From NCBI GenBank assembly GCA_001768235.1, contig MENK01000035.1, forward strand, positions 64,183-128,182: DNA of 64,000 bases. The letters are read 5' to 3'. Below the pieces are notes generated by a model. It saw only the letters and a program-made list of their open reading frames with translations. It was not told the DNA's origin and did no database searches. This document shows, piece by piece, positions 8,602 to 18,639 of this stretch; the stretch's first letter is position 1; every line of letters begins with the position of its first letter. This DNA is from Bacteroidetes bacterium GWB2_32_14 (GTDB lineage Bacteria; Bacteroidota; Bacteroidia; Bacteroidales; UBA12077). The translations under genes and the position numbers were made by a program.

Positions 8602-10377
8602 TTAATAGCTGTCAAACGAATTAAAATAATCGTCATTATTTTTTTCTTTAGCCTTTTCTTCCTTATTTATAATATTCATACTCAAATCCTTAACATCAGA
8701 AGACTGATCTATATATTCTCCTTTTAATATTGAAGAATAAACATCTTTATTTTTAAGAATTTCAACTGCTTTAAAAATCTGTTTATCATCTTTTATACTT
8801 GCTTTAAGCTGTCCTTCCTCATAGTAATACCGGCCAATTATCTCATCGCGTAAAAACTCTTTGATTTCTGTTTTAAAGCTTTGTAAATCTTTTTCTTTAT
8901 TGTTCGCTAATTTGTTTTTTAATTGTTCCAGTTCATCTTTTGCCCTATCAAAGTATTTCTCTCTTTTTACTATTTTTTCAAGTTCTTCAAGCTCTTTTTC
9001 GCTTTGTGTTTGATATGAAAAATTCTGTTCCAGGGCAAAATCAACAAAGTCGTTATATAAATCGTCTGTTATTTCAAAATCATCGACGGAAGGAATGTTT
9101 TGGTTTTTATAAACAAATTTAGTGGCAAAATCGAATAAAACACTCTCGGTAATTAAACTAATTGTTATCGGGCTGACTTCTTCAGGATCCATTTTAATAT
9201 CGGGAATTATTCCGCCTCCATCATATACTTTTCTGCCATTTTTAGTTGAAAACTCGCTAATCAATGAGTCGGGAATATATCCAACACTTCCGTCTTCGTT
9301 TCGGTGAGCATAATCTCTTGCCTGAATACACCGGCCGCTTGGAATATAATATTTCGCCGTAGTAACTTTTAGCTGACTGTTATAACTTAGAGGAACTGTC
9401 GTTTGTACAAGTCCTTTACCGTATGTACGTTGACCAAGAATAACCGCCCTGTCAAGATCCTGCATTGCTCCTGCTACAATTTCGGCTGCTGATGCTGATG
9501 CCCTGTTAACCAATATTACCAAAGGTATCTCTGTATCAAACGGCAATTCTGTTGTTTGGTAAACCTGATCCCATTTTTCAATTTTCCCTTTCGTGCTAAC
9601 AATTTCCTGACCTTTTTCGACAAAAATATTGCAAATTTTGGGCGCTTCAATAAGTAATCCCCCGGGATTTCCCCGCATATCAATAATTAAGGATGTAATC
9701 TGATGTTCTGTTTTTAGCTCTCTTAATGCATCTTTTAATTCTTTGGAAACATCGGGGGTGAATTTTGTAACACAAATATACCCTACACCCGGTTCAACAA
9801 CCCCATAATAAGGAATACTTGTAATTTTAATCTCTTCACGAACAATCTCTTTGTCAAATTTTTCATTCGTCCAGGGGCGTTCAACCACTAATTTTACTTT
9901 TGTTTTAGGTACTCCTTTTAATTTTTCACTTATTTTATCAATCTGAATATCATTTGTAGAAACACCATCTATTTCGAGTATTATATCTCCTGCTTTTAAT
10001 CCTGCTTTATCTGCAGGAAATCCTTTATATGGCTGGGCAATTATTGGTTTTTTGTCTTTGTTTCTAATAAGAGCCCCGATACCCCCGTATTGACCTGTTG
10101 TCATAAAAGCAAATTCGTCGAGTTCGGATTCCGGGATATAAACAGTATATGGATCAAGAGATTCGAGCATTGCATTAATACTGGTTTCAACCATTTTTTC
10201 AGGATCTGTTTCATCGACATAATATACGTTCACATCACGAAACAAAGAAAAATAAATATCAAGGCTTTTGGCTATTTTAAAATCATCGCCATTTTTAAAT
10301 CCCCAAAATGAAATTATAGCAATTAAAACAAACCCGGCTATAATTATTGTTTTCTGTATTTTATTTGTTTTTTTCAT
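8602..10377 (-). CDS. S41-family C-terminal processing protease (CtpA/Tsp-like)
   Basis: Periplasmic carboxy-terminal processing serine protease, 591 residues. An N-terminal membrane anchor/signal (residues 9-25) is followed by a helical region, a PDZ domain (about 95-180) and the S41 peptidase domain (about 195-370). The Ser-Lys dyad is visible: S296 in NRASASAAEI and K321 in TYGKGLVQ, 25 residues apart as in E. coli Tsp. The substrate-loop motif RGNPGG is present. The long charged C-terminal region (430-591) is predicted helical/coiled-coil. Monocistronic, upstream of rnpA in transcription terms a separate unit. Confidence 0.9.
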   Translation of the reverse strand: MKKTNKIQKTIIIAGFVLIAIISFWGFKNGDDFKIAKSLDIYFSLFRDVNVYYVDETDPEKMVETSINAMLESLDPYTVYIPESELDEFAFMTTGQYGGIGALIRNKDKKPIIAQPYKGFPADKAGLKAGDIILEIDGVSTNDIQIDKISEKLKGVPKTKVKLVVERPWTNEKFDKEIVREEIKITSIPYYGVVEPGVGYICVTKFTPDVSKELKDALRELKTEHQITSLIIDMRGNPGGLLIEAPKICNIFVEKGQEIVSTKGKIEKWDQVYQTTELPFDTEIPLVILVNRASASAAEIVAGAMQDLDRAVILGQRTYGKGLVQTTVPLSYNSQLKVTTAKYYIPSGRCIQARDYAHRNEDGSVGYIPDSLISEFSTKNGRKVYDGGGIIPDIKMDPEEVSPITISLITESVLFDFATKFVYKNQNIPSVDDFEITDDLYNDFVDFALEQNFSYQTQSEKELEELEKIVKREKYFDRAKDELEQLKNKLANNKEKDLQSFKTEIKEFLRDEIIGRYYYEEGQLKASIKDDKQIFKAVEILKNKDVYSSILKGEYIDQSSDVKDLSMNIINKEEKAKEKNNDDYFNSFDSY

Positions 10378-10515
10378 TGTATCTAAATTTTTTTTACAAT
10401 TTCAATCCGCTTGCCAAACTATGCAAATTTAAAGAAAAAACAGTGCTTGCTTTTATTATTAACATTATTTAACTTAATACCAGGACATTCCTGATTTTAT
10501 AAATTTGTTTTTTGA

Positions 10516-10917
10516 TTAACACTCCTGACTGTTTAAATGTTCGATAAATTTGGATATTAATAGTTTAATATCATTTTCAATTTTTAGGGAATCCGGTTTC
10601 TCAGAAGCAACATAAACTATTAGAAAATAGGCATTTCTATTCCTACAATTAATATTTTTGTACAATCCGTCTTTATTTTTTCGATAAGCCTCTCGTATCT
10701 TCCTTTTTATTTCATTCCTGTCAACCGCGCGACTAAATTTTTTCTTTGAAACACTAATGGCAACTTTCGCAGGATACTTAAAATCAGCCGATTCGGGTAA
10801 AATTTTATAAATTAATCTAAATGGGTAATGTGTAATTGATTTGCTTTCGAAAAATAATGATTCGATTAATTTGCGGCTTTTAAGTCTTTCTTCTTTATTA
10901 AATCCCAAAGTTTTCAT
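10516..10917 (-). CDS. rnpA: Ribonuclease P protein component
   Basis: Protein subunit that assists the RNase P RNA in 5' maturation of tRNAs. I chose the ATG at 10917 (133 residues), which starts MKTLGFNKEERLKSRK, the usual RnpA opening. The longer in-frame start at 11034 would run through the hemD terminator and overlap hemD. The RNR signature is seen as SVSKKKFSRAVDRNEIKR. In many bacteria rnpA is beside rpmH and dnaA. Here it follows hemD and DUF4271, an order I recall from Bacteroidota. Confidence 0.92.
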   Translation of the reverse strand: MKTLGFNKEERLKSRKLIESLFFESKSITHYPFRLIYKILPESADFKYPAKVAISVSKKKFSRAVDRNEIKRKIREAYRKNKDGLYKNINCRNRNAYFLIVYVASEKPDSLKIENDIKLLISKFIEHLNSQEC

Positions 10918-10941
10918 CAGGAGTAAAGGTATATTTTTTTG

Positions 10942-10972
10942 AAAAAAAAAGGAAAGTATTGATACTTTCCTT
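10942..10972 (-). terminator. Intrinsic terminator after hemD
   Basis: GGAAAGTAT (10951-10959) pairs with ATACTTTCC (10962-10970). On the minus strand the hairpin is followed by a run of ten T residues. It lies 22 bp after the hemD stop and 25 bp before the rnpA start, so hemD transcripts mostly end here unless read-through drives rnpA. Confidence 0.8.
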
Positions 10973-10993
10973 ATAAACATTAAAAAGGAAGAA

Positions 10994-11746
10994 TTATTTA
11001 TTTGTTTTATTGTATTCGTGAATATACTGTTCAATAGCCATAGTCATAGAAGGAGCTTCTTTTGAAGGGGCTTTGATATCCGCCTTTAACCCGGCATCTT
11101 TTACCGCCTTGGCTGTTTTAGGGCCAAACGCTGCAATTTTTGTGTTGTTTTGTTTAAAATCAGGGAAATTCTCGAATAATGATTTTATTCCTGAAGGGCT
11201 GTAAAAAACAAGCATATCATAATTTACATTTGCTAAATCAGATAAATTAGCACTTACCGTTTTATACATAACCGCTTTCGTGAACTTTATCTTACTTTGT
11301 TCCAGCTTTTTCGGTATTTCTTCTTTATGAGCATCAGATACCGGAACAAGGAATTTTTCATCTTTATGCTTTTTTAAGAGTTCCATAATATCTACAAATT
11401 TCCCGTCGCCATAAAAAATCTTTCTTTTTCTGAAAACGGTATATTTTTGAAGATAAAAAGCCGTGGCCTCCGAGATACAAAAATATTTCATTGTATCCGG
11501 AACTGCGAGCCTGAGCTCTTCACATATTCTAAAATAATGATCTATTGAAGTGCGGCTTGTAAAAATTACAGCAGAGTGAGTTAAAATATCAATTTTTGAT
11601 TTTCTAAAATCTTTTGCTGACAATCCTTCCACTTGAATAAATTGTCTAAAATCTACCTTAAGGTGGTGTTTTTCAGCTAATTCCAAATAAGGAGATTTAT
11701 CGTTTTGCGGTTTGGGTTGAGATACTAAAATCGTCTTAATTTTCAT
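10994..11746 (-). CDS. hemD: Uroporphyrinogen-III synthase
   Basis: Cyclises hydroxymethylbilane to uroporphyrinogen III in haem synthesis. The product has 250 residues from the ATG at 11746; a TTG two codons upstream is less likely. HemD proteins are poorly conserved, but the fold markers are here: AVIFTSRTSIDHYF in the first half, LVFYSPSGIKSLFENF in the second, and AAFGPKTAKAVKDAGL near the end. It follows DUF4271 by 45 bp and ends at a strong terminator. The call rests on these motifs and the DUF4271 neighbour. Moderate to high certainty. Confidence 0.85.
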   Translation of the reverse strand: MKIKTILVSQPKPQNDKSPYLELAEKHHLKVDFRQFIQVEGLSAKDFRKSKIDILTHSAVIFTSRTSIDHYFRICEELRLAVPDTMKYFCISEATAFYLQKYTVFRKRKIFYGDGKFVDIMELLKKHKDEKFLVPVSDAHKEEIPKKLEQSKIKFTKAVMYKTVSANLSDLANVNYDMLVFYSPSGIKSLFENFPDFKQNNTKIAAFGPKTAKAVKDAGLKADIKAPSKEAPSMTMAIEQYIHEYNKTNK

Positions 11747-11791
11747 GTACAATTTTATTGAATTAATTTTTCAAATCACCTATTCTTCCCG

Positions 11792-12931
11792 CTAATTAAG
11801 AGATAGTAATAGTTTGTAAATGATCAATAATGGTGCAAATTCGAAAGCACAAAGATACAAAATCATATAAAAAACAGAAACATTCTTTCGAATTATTACC
11901 TGAAATGATCTGTGTATTTGTAAAAGATACAATAAACCAATACCTGCCATTCCAATATAAATTATAACTGGAAGATATTCTAGTGAAAGAAATTGTACTG
12001 TTACAATTACCGGGAAGATTAACAACCCTGTGTTTTTTGTAAAAATATTCACATTATGAAAATATTCCTGAAAAACTTTTTGCTTTAAAAAAACACTTCC
12101 TACAAACCATGTAGTAAATGCCCTGTATATATAAAACACAAGCAAAATGGCAAAAATTATAGCATACAGGTAATAATGTTTAAGATTTCCGAATTGTACA
12201 TTGTAAAATTGTGCTACCTGAATTACAAATATTGAAATATTGCTTAAAAACAAGATGTTAACCAAAAACGAGGCTTTTTCCATTAATGAATTTTTCTCGC
12301 GAAACATCGTGCTGGCTTCCTGGTAACTGATTGCAGACCGAATAAGCGATACTAAATATTTGTTAAAAAACAACCGTACAAACCCCAAAATAATAAACGA
12401 TAACAGCAATACGCCTAAAATCCAGTCGAAGTGAAGCTTATTTCCTTTCACCCGGGGTTCTATTTCTATTCTTTTTTCGGCAATTATTTTCTGTTTTTCC
12501 CCCGATTTTTGATTTAACGCCGGGTTTTCAATAATTACAATTTGATTCTTTATATTTTCTGTTTCTTTATTTACGGGAAGGTTATATAAAAAATTCTGAT
12601 AGAACATATCCTGATTGAACCTTTCCGATAATGGGGTTTTATAAATCTGGAGATTTTCAAAAAGGAGCTTTGACGTGTCCGTTTTTTGAATTTTATTTTT
12701 ATACCTTAACTGATTCTCCTTTTGAATTTGAATTTCACGTTCTTCATTAATCCTGAAAATTGAATCTGCAGAACTTAAATCAAGAGTTTTTATTTTGCCC
12801 TGTATTAAAGTATCTGTATTAATCTGAGATGAAATTTGAACCGGGCCTGTTTCTGTAATACTTGTATCTGCGACAAAGCCTAAATTGCTTTTATTCATGA
12901 ATGTGTTGTTAGAATTTTGTAAAACAGGCAT
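11792..12931 (-). CDS. DUF4271 domain membrane protein
   Basis: Membrane protein of unknown function, 379 residues. The N-terminal 160 residues are polar and rich in Asn, Gln and Lys with no signal peptide. The C-terminal half has about six hydrophobic segments, from LGVLLLSFIILGFVRLFF (near 172) to the final MILYLCAFEFAPLLIIYKLL. This arrangement and its position directly upstream of hemD match the Bacteroidota DUF4271 family as I know it. It may belong to the cell-envelope group, but no function is established. Confidence 0.75.
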   Translation of the reverse strand: MPVLQNSNNTFMNKSNLGFVADTSITETGPVQISSQINTDTLIQGKIKTLDLSSADSIFRINEEREIQIQKENQLRYKNKIQKTDTSKLLFENLQIYKTPLSERFNQDMFYQNFLYNLPVNKETENIKNQIVIIENPALNQKSGEKQKIIAEKRIEIEPRVKGNKLHFDWILGVLLLSFIILGFVRLFFNKYLVSLIRSAISYQEASTMFREKNSLMEKASFLVNILFLSNISIFVIQVAQFYNVQFGNLKHYYLYAIIFAILLVFYIYRAFTTWFVGSVFLKQKVFQEYFHNVNIFTKNTGLLIFPVIVTVQFLSLEYLPVIIYIGMAGIGLLYLLQIHRSFQVIIRKNVSVFYMILYLCAFEFAPLLIIYKLLLSLN

Positions 12932-12956
12932 TTTATTATTCTTTGCAAATTTGCTG

Positions 12957-12964
12957 CAAAGATA
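12957..12964 (-). promoter_or_regulatory. -7 box TATCTTTG upstream of DUF4271/hemD
   Basis: On the minus strand TATCTTTG matches TAnnTTTG exactly and ends 26 bp before the ATG at 12931. That leaves a leader of about 20 nt, common in Bacteroidota. No convincing -33 box is seen. Confidence 0.4.
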
Positions 12965-13224
12965 ATGGTTTTAATAATACTTCATATTTCTGTTTTATAA
13001 AAATCGTTTGATGAATTAAAATATTCCCCGGGTAAGTTTATACTATCCTGCCAAAGAAATATTCCTGTACGAAAGTAAATAAAAGAGTAAATCCGAAAAT
13101 CTACGGGTGATTAAACCTCGTTTTTATAGTTTTTATTAACTCATTTTCTGCTACTTACAACCAGTTATTTAATATTATTATTCACATCCTGAATAATTAC
13201 AAATTTTTAATAACCTGTTCCTGT
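12965..13224. other. Intergenic spacer without recognised feature
   Basis: About 260 bp between the uvrC stop and the DUF4271 promoter. I see no coding potential, RNA gene or clear hairpin terminator in it. Confidence 0.5.
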
Positions 13225-15033
13225 TTATATTTTATTAAAATATTCAAGCATTAATTTTGATTTTACACTTCCAATTTCACTTGATAATTCGTCCGGAGAA
13301 AGTGTCCTGATTTTTTTTATTGTTTTGTATTTGGTGAGCAATTGCTCAATGGTTTTTTCTCCAATACCGGGAATATTTTCAAGTTCACTTTTTATAAAAT
13401 TGCCCGATCGTTTATTTCGGTGAAACTTTATTCCAAAACGATGAGCTTCGTTGCGAATATGCTGAATAATTTTTAATGATTCGGAATTCTTATCCAGATA
13501 TATGGGAACAGGATCGTTCGGGAAAAAAATTTCTTCTAATCGTTTTGCTATTCCTATAATTGAAACATTTGTTTTTATCTGAAGTTTTTCAAGACTTTTT
13601 AAAGCAGCGTTTAATTGTCCTTTTCCTCCATCAATTACAATCAACTGAGGTAAACCCATGTTTTCATCAAGCAATCTTTTATATCTCCTGAAAACAACTT
13701 CTTCCATCGAAGCAAAATCATTCGGGCCTTCAACGGTTTTGATATTATAATGCCTGTAATCTTTTGTACTTGGTTTGCCGTTTTTAAAAACAACACATGC
13801 AGCCACGGGGTTTGTTCCCTGTATATTTGAATTATCAAAACATTCTATATGCTCTGGCAAAACATTTAGATTTAATTCTTTTTTTAAAAGTTCAAGTACC
13901 CGCTTTCCTGAATGTTTTTCTTTCTTTTTTTCTGATTTCTTTTGTTTTTCAAGCCTGTAATATTTTAGGTTACGCCCGGATAAATCCAGAAGAGCTTTTT
14001 TATCTCCCTTTTGAGGAACAGTAAATTTTACTTGCTCTATTTTAAAATCAATTTCAAATGGAACAATAATTTCTTTCGCATTGCTTGAAAACCTGTTTCT
14101 AATTTCAATAATTGCCATTATAAGCATATCATTTATACTCTCGTCAAGTTTTTTCTTTATTTCAAGTGTATGAGCCTGAATTATTATTCCATCGTTTACT
14201 TTTAGAAAATTTACATAAGCAGCGTTTTTATCATCGAGAATAGAAAAAACATCAATATTTGTAAGACCCGGGTTTACGATGGTTGACTTGCTTTTATATT
14301 TTTCAAGTATCTCTATTTTGTTTTTAATTACCTGGGCATCTTCAAATTTAAATTCAGACGAATATTTGAGCATTATATTATTCAGGTAATGAATTAATTG
14401 GTGTATATTTCCTTTAAGTATTTGTTTAATATATTCTATTGAATTATTATAATCTTCAGAAGATTGTAGCGCGATACACGGGGCTTTACAATTTCCAATA
14501 TGATATTCAAGACAGGGTTTGAATTTTTTTTGCCTGATGTTTTGTTCTGTTAAATTTAAATTACAATTCCGCAATGGATAGAGTTGTTTTACCAAGTCGA
14601 GTAAAACTTTTACCATATAAACAGAAGTATATGGGCCGAAATATCGCGATCCATCATTAACTATTGACCTGGTATAAAATACACGGGGAAAAGGTTCGTT
14701 TTTAACACATATCCAGGGAAATGTTTTATCATCCTTGAGTAATATATTGTAGCGGGGTTGATGTTTCTTAATCAGATTATTCTCCAGAAGTAACGCATCC
14801 GACTCAGATTCAACAACAATATATTCTATCCTGTTAATTTTACTTACTAAAACTTTTAGTTTATTGTTGTCGAACCTGTCTTTTGTAAAATATGATGAAA
14901 CTCTTTTTTTTAAATTCTTTGCCTTACCAACGTAAATTATTTCATTTAATTGATTAAAAAATTGATATACTCCTGCACTATCAGGCAGAACAGAAATAAC
15001 AGAAGCAAATTTTTCTTTTTGTTTTTCTGGCAT
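13225..15033 (-). CDS. uvrC: UvrABC excinuclease subunit C
   Basis: Makes both incisions flanking the lesion in nucleotide excision repair. The product is 602 residues, normal length. Domains in order: GIY-YIG nuclease (about 1-95, with SAGVYQFFNQLNEIIYVGKA for the 3' cut), cysteine cluster and UVR helical motif (about 170-235), RNase H-like UvrC domain (about 370-540, with ECFDNSNIQGTNPVA and VIDGGKGQL for the 5' cut), and helix-hairpin-helix (about 545-600, LENIPGIGEKTIEQLL). The start ATG overlaps the ade stop by one base, so it is translationally coupled to ade. Confidence 0.96.
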   Translation of the reverse strand: MPEKQKEKFASVISVLPDSAGVYQFFNQLNEIIYVGKAKNLKKRVSSYFTKDRFDNNKLKVLVSKINRIEYIVVESESDALLLENNLIKKHQPRYNILLKDDKTFPWICVKNEPFPRVFYTRSIVNDGSRYFGPYTSVYMVKVLLDLVKQLYPLRNCNLNLTEQNIRQKKFKPCLEYHIGNCKAPCIALQSSEDYNNSIEYIKQILKGNIHQLIHYLNNIMLKYSSEFKFEDAQVIKNKIEILEKYKSKSTIVNPGLTNIDVFSILDDKNAAYVNFLKVNDGIIIQAHTLEIKKKLDESINDMLIMAIIEIRNRFSSNAKEIIVPFEIDFKIEQVKFTVPQKGDKKALLDLSGRNLKYYRLEKQKKSEKKKEKHSGKRVLELLKKELNLNVLPEHIECFDNSNIQGTNPVAACVVFKNGKPSTKDYRHYNIKTVEGPNDFASMEEVVFRRYKRLLDENMGLPQLIVIDGGKGQLNAALKSLEKLQIKTNVSIIGIAKRLEEIFFPNDPVPIYLDKNSESLKIIQHIRNEAHRFGIKFHRNKRSGNFIKSELENIPGIGEKTIEQLLTKYKTIKKIRTLSPDELSSEIGSVKSKLMLEYFNKI

Positions 15034-16667
15034 TATTCAGTAAAAAGTGAAGTAAACTGAAATTTCGAAACATCAAAAAGGCCTTTATCTCCGATTTTCA
15101 ATTCAGGAATAACCAATAAGGCCATAAAAGCCATTGTCATAAACGGTGCTGTTAATGTTGATCCCATCATTTTTGCCTGTGTGTTTACCTTTTCATATTT
15201 AGCGGCAACTTCTTCCGCCTGTTCGGTTGACATTAACCCGGCAACATTTAATTTTAAATCAACAATTTGTTTGCTGTCACAAGCAACAATACCTCCCTTG
15301 TTTTCAATTACCGTATTAATGGCTTTAACAATATCGTTATCGGTGGTTCCTATGGCTATAATATTATGACTATCGTGTGCAATACTTCCAGCTATAGCTC
15401 CTGATTTTAAATTAAAATTTTTTATTAATCCCACTACCGGGATTTCGTTTTTATACCTGTTTACAATTACTATTTTTAATATGTCCCTTTCGACATCAGC
15501 AACAACATTCCCATTATGCATTTTGGGCTCTGTTACTATTTTTTTTGTCAACAAATCACCATCTTTTGCAACAATAACATTTACTTTCCCTTTTGATTCC
15601 GGAATAAAAATGTCTTTTTCGGAAATTTTGCTACAATTAAAATTATTTACAGGAGCTTCATTTACCTGATTAATAAATACCTCCCCGTTATCAAAAACCA
15701 AACAGCCGTTTATGTATGTTTTAATTACATCAAAATCAACCAGGTCTTTTACAATAATAAAATCTGCAGCATCTCCGCTTCTTAATAAACCAACATTTAA
15801 ATTGTAATGTTCTACAGGATTTTTAATGGCCACAGTTAATACATCATAAATATTTGCTCCTTTACGAATTGCCCTGCCAGCTATTTTATTAATGTGTCCG
15901 TTAATTAAATCATTCGGGTGACAATCATCGGTACACAACATTGTTTTTTCCGGATAAGAATTTATTAAAGGAAATAAATTTTCAAAATCTTTTGCAGCGC
16001 TTCCTTCACGAATTTGCACTTTAATTCCACAATTTATTTTTTCAACAGCTTCATCCAGGGTAGAACATTCATGATCTGTAGTAATCCCCGCCGAAGCATA
16101 TTTCTTTAAATCAGGGCCGCTTAATCCCGGGGCATGGCCGTCGATTGGCTTGTTTACCTTATAAGCAGCATTCATTTTTGAATGAACTTCCTTATCGTTG
16201 AAAATTACTCCCGGAAAATTCATCATTTCCGCTAAATAATAAATGTCGGGATTATTTAATAATTTTTCGATATCAGATGAATTAATAACTGCGCCAGAGG
16301 TTTCGAAGGATGTGGCAGGAACACAAGATGGCGCACCAAAAAAGAATTTAAAAGGAACTTTTTTACTGTTTTGGATCATATATTCAACACCAGCAATTCC
16401 TAACACATTCGCAATTTCATGAGGGTCAGACACGGTTGCAACAGTTCCATGTTTAACTGCAGCCCGGGCAAAAGATGACGGAACCATCATTGAACTTTCA
16501 ATATGCACATGAGAATCTACAAATCCGGGAATAATATAGTTAGATTGTTCCTGCCCGATTTCTGTTATTTTTTCTATTTTCCCGTTAACAACACTTACCT
16601 GAGCATTAAACGTTTTCCTATTAAAAACATCTACCAATTTACCAGCAACTACAAAAGAATCATTCAT
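15033..16667 (-). CDS. ade: Adenine deaminase
   Basis: Deaminates adenine to hypoxanthine in purine salvage. It is a 544-residue amidohydrolase-superfamily metalloenzyme. The metal-binding HxH is in PGFVDSHVHIESSMM (about residues 47-61), and further ligands are in DGHAPGLSG and the LCTDDCHPNDL segment. The C-terminal Ade-specific domain follows (about 380-544). The gene is the fourth of the likely operon RsbW-like, ybeY, mnmG, ade, uvrC. The 69-bp gap upstream, toward mnmG, holds the parS-like site. Confidence 0.95.
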   Translation of the reverse strand: MNDSFVVAGKLVDVFNRKTFNAQVSVVNGKIEKITEIGQEQSNYIIPGFVDSHVHIESSMMVPSSFARAAVKHGTVATVSDPHEIANVLGIAGVEYMIQNSKKVPFKFFFGAPSCVPATSFETSGAVINSSDIEKLLNNPDIYYLAEMMNFPGVIFNDKEVHSKMNAAYKVNKPIDGHAPGLSGPDLKKYASAGITTDHECSTLDEAVEKINCGIKVQIREGSAAKDFENLFPLINSYPEKTMLCTDDCHPNDLINGHINKIAGRAIRKGANIYDVLTVAIKNPVEHYNLNVGLLRSGDAADFIIVKDLVDFDVIKTYINGCLVFDNGEVFINQVNEAPVNNFNCSKISEKDIFIPESKGKVNVIVAKDGDLLTKKIVTEPKMHNGNVVADVERDILKIVIVNRYKNEIPVVGLIKNFNLKSGAIAGSIAHDSHNIIAIGTTDNDIVKAINTVIENKGGIVACDSKQIVDLKLNVAGLMSTEQAEEVAAKYEKVNTQAKMMGSTLTAPFMTMAFMALLVIPELKIGDKGLFDVSKFQFTSLFTE

Positions 16668-16690
16668 CTTATATAAAATTTTTAGTTTTT

Positions 16691-16706
16691 TGTTCCACGT
16701 GGAACA
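16691..16706. promoter_or_regulatory. parS-like centromere site 1 (perfect palindrome)
   Basis: TGTTCCACGTGGAACA is a perfect 16-bp palindrome. It matches the ParB-binding parS consensus TGTTNCACGTGAAACA at 15 of 16 positions, and the one difference restores symmetry. It sits in the 69-bp gap between mnmG and ade. A degenerate half-site (TGTTCCACGAGAAATA, 16721-16736) lies 14 bp away, abutting the mnmG stop. parS sites are normally near the replication origin and are loading points for ParB and SMC. Confidence 0.75.
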
Positions 16707-16736
16707 AGAAGAATTGATTTTGTTCCACGAGAAATA

Positions 16737-18611
16737 TTATCGACCCATATACACCAAAAGAACACTAATATCTGACGGAGAAACCCCGCTTATTCTGGCT
16801 GCCTGACCTATACTTTTCGGTTTTATTCTTTTTAACTTTTGTCTTCCTTCGGTTGAAAGAGATGCTATTTTATCATAACCAAATTCGTCGGGTATTTTTA
16901 TATGTTCTAAACGAGTTAGCTTGTCGGCTATTTGTTGTTCCCGCTCAATGTATCCTGAATATTTAATTAAAACTTCCGCGGCTTCAATAATCTCTTCTTT
17001 TTTATCTCCTGTTTTTTCTATTTCATTTTTTAGCTCGGCAACATATTCTGAAAGTTGTAAGATTGTAATTTGAGGCCTTAATACTATTTCAAAGAGTTTT
17101 CTTTTTTGTTTTATTTCAGAAGTATCTATTTTGTTTAAATATTTGTTAATGCTACCTGGTTCTACACTAAAAGTTTTAATAAAACGAACAAGATGATCTC
17201 TGAGTTTAATTTTGTTTAACAAGTTACTGAATCTTTCTTCGCTTGCGAATCCGATTTTATAAGACAATTCTGTCAGGCGTATATCCGCATTATCCTGTCT
17301 GAGCAAAATTCTGTATTCTGCTCTTGATGTAAACATTCGATAAGGTTCATCAACACCCTTTGTTACCAAATCATCGATTAATACTCCAATATATGCCTGG
17401 TCGCGATTGAGTACAAACTCCGGTTTATTATATGATTTTAAATGTGCATTAATACCCGCCATTAAACCCTGGGCTGCAGCCTCCTCGTATCCGGTAGTTC
17501 CATTTATTTGTCCGGCAAAATACAGGTTTTTTATTTTTTTTGTTTCAAGGGTATGAAAAAGTTGTGTTGGCGGGTAATAATCATATTCAATAGCATAACC
17601 TGGCCGAAAAATTTTAACATTCTCAAGTCCTTCGATTTTTTTTAATGCTTTAAATTGAATATCCCATGGCAGGGAAGATGAAAACCCATTAATATAATAT
17701 TCTACCGTGTTATGGCCTTCGGGTTCAAGAAAAAGCTGATGTTTTTCTTTATCGGCAAAAGTAACTATTTTATCTTCAATACTGGGACAATATCTTGGTC
17801 CAATACCTTCTATTGTTCCATTGTAAAGAGGAGAATCATCGAAACCTGTTTCAAGGATTTCGTGAACTTGCTGATTTGTATAAGTTATCCAGCAACTTTT
17901 ATTGTTGTTCGGTTTTTGTTCATGTTTCAAAAACGAAAATTGTCCTCCGTTTTCATCTCCTTTTTGTTCTGTCAGTTTTGAAAAGTCTATTGTGCGGCCA
18001 TCAATCCTTGCAGGTGTTCCTGTTTTCATTCTTCCTGCTTCAAATCCATGTTTTAATAATTGTTCTGTTATACCAAAAGATGAGGCCTCCCCAGACCTGC
18101 CTCCTTCAACCTTAGATCTTCCAACATGCATTAGTCCGTTTAAAAAAGTTCCGTTTGTTAAAACCACGGTTTTTGAAAAAAAAGTAATTCCAAGTCTTGT
18201 TTTAACTCCCCTTACAATACCATCATCAATTAACAACTCATTAACCATGTCCTGCCAAAGATCGAGGTTCTTGGTTTTCTCAAGAAGGTTTCTCCACTCT
18301 ATAGAAAAGAGCGTTCTGTCGCATTGAGCTCTTGGACTCCACATGGCAGGACCTTTTGATCGGTTCAGCATCCTGAACTGAATCATGCTTTTATCGGTAA
18401 CAATGGCAGAATATCCTCCCATTGCATCAATTTCACGAACAATCTGGCCTTTGGCTATACCCCCCATTGCAGGATTACATGACATTTGAGCGAACTTGGT
18501 CATGTCCATGGTAATTAACAATGTTTTTGAACCCATATTAGCTGCTGCGGCCGCTGCTTCACAACCAGCGTGTCCTCCACCCACTACAATTACATCGTAC
18601 TCTGGTAACAT
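16737..18611 (-). CDS. mnmG: tRNA uridine-5-carboxymethylaminomethyl modification enzyme MnmG
   Basis: With MnmE it installs (carboxymethyl)aminomethyl groups on wobble U34 of certain tRNAs, using FAD and methylene-THF. The product is 624 residues, normal length. The FAD dinucleotide fold starts with VVGGGHAGCEAA (residues about 9-20). Family signatures SCNPAMGGIAKG, LNRSKGPAMWSPRAQ, FLNGLMHVG and the KTGTPARID motif with its conserved surroundings are all visible. The C-terminal MnmE-binding helical domain is complete. Located mid-operon, 28 bp after ybeY. mnmG is often close to oriC, which fits the neighbouring parS-like site. Confidence 0.97.
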   Translation of the reverse strand: MLPEYDVIVVGGGHAGCEAAAAAANMGSKTLLITMDMTKFAQMSCNPAMGGIAKGQIVREIDAMGGYSAIVTDKSMIQFRMLNRSKGPAMWSPRAQCDRTLFSIEWRNLLEKTKNLDLWQDMVNELLIDDGIVRGVKTRLGITFFSKTVVLTNGTFLNGLMHVGRSKVEGGRSGEASSFGITEQLLKHGFEAGRMKTGTPARIDGRTIDFSKLTEQKGDENGGQFSFLKHEQKPNNNKSCWITYTNQQVHEILETGFDDSPLYNGTIEGIGPRYCPSIEDKIVTFADKEKHQLFLEPEGHNTVEYYINGFSSSLPWDIQFKALKKIEGLENVKIFRPGYAIEYDYYPPTQLFHTLETKKIKNLYFAGQINGTTGYEEAAAQGLMAGINAHLKSYNKPEFVLNRDQAYIGVLIDDLVTKGVDEPYRMFTSRAEYRILLRQDNADIRLTELSYKIGFASEERFSNLLNKIKLRDHLVRFIKTFSVEPGSINKYLNKIDTSEIKQKRKLFEIVLRPQITILQLSEYVAELKNEIEKTGDKKEEIIEAAEVLIKYSGYIEREQQIADKLTRLEHIKIPDEFGYDKIASLSTEGRQKLKRIKPKSIGQAARISGVSPSDISVLLVYMGR

Positions 18612-18639
18612 CTTTATTATATATTTAGAACCCGGAAAA

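Noticed and set aside
10918..11034. Longer N-terminus of rnpA
   Set aside because: It would contain the hemD terminator hairpin and overlap hemD; the ATG at 10917 matches the family start.
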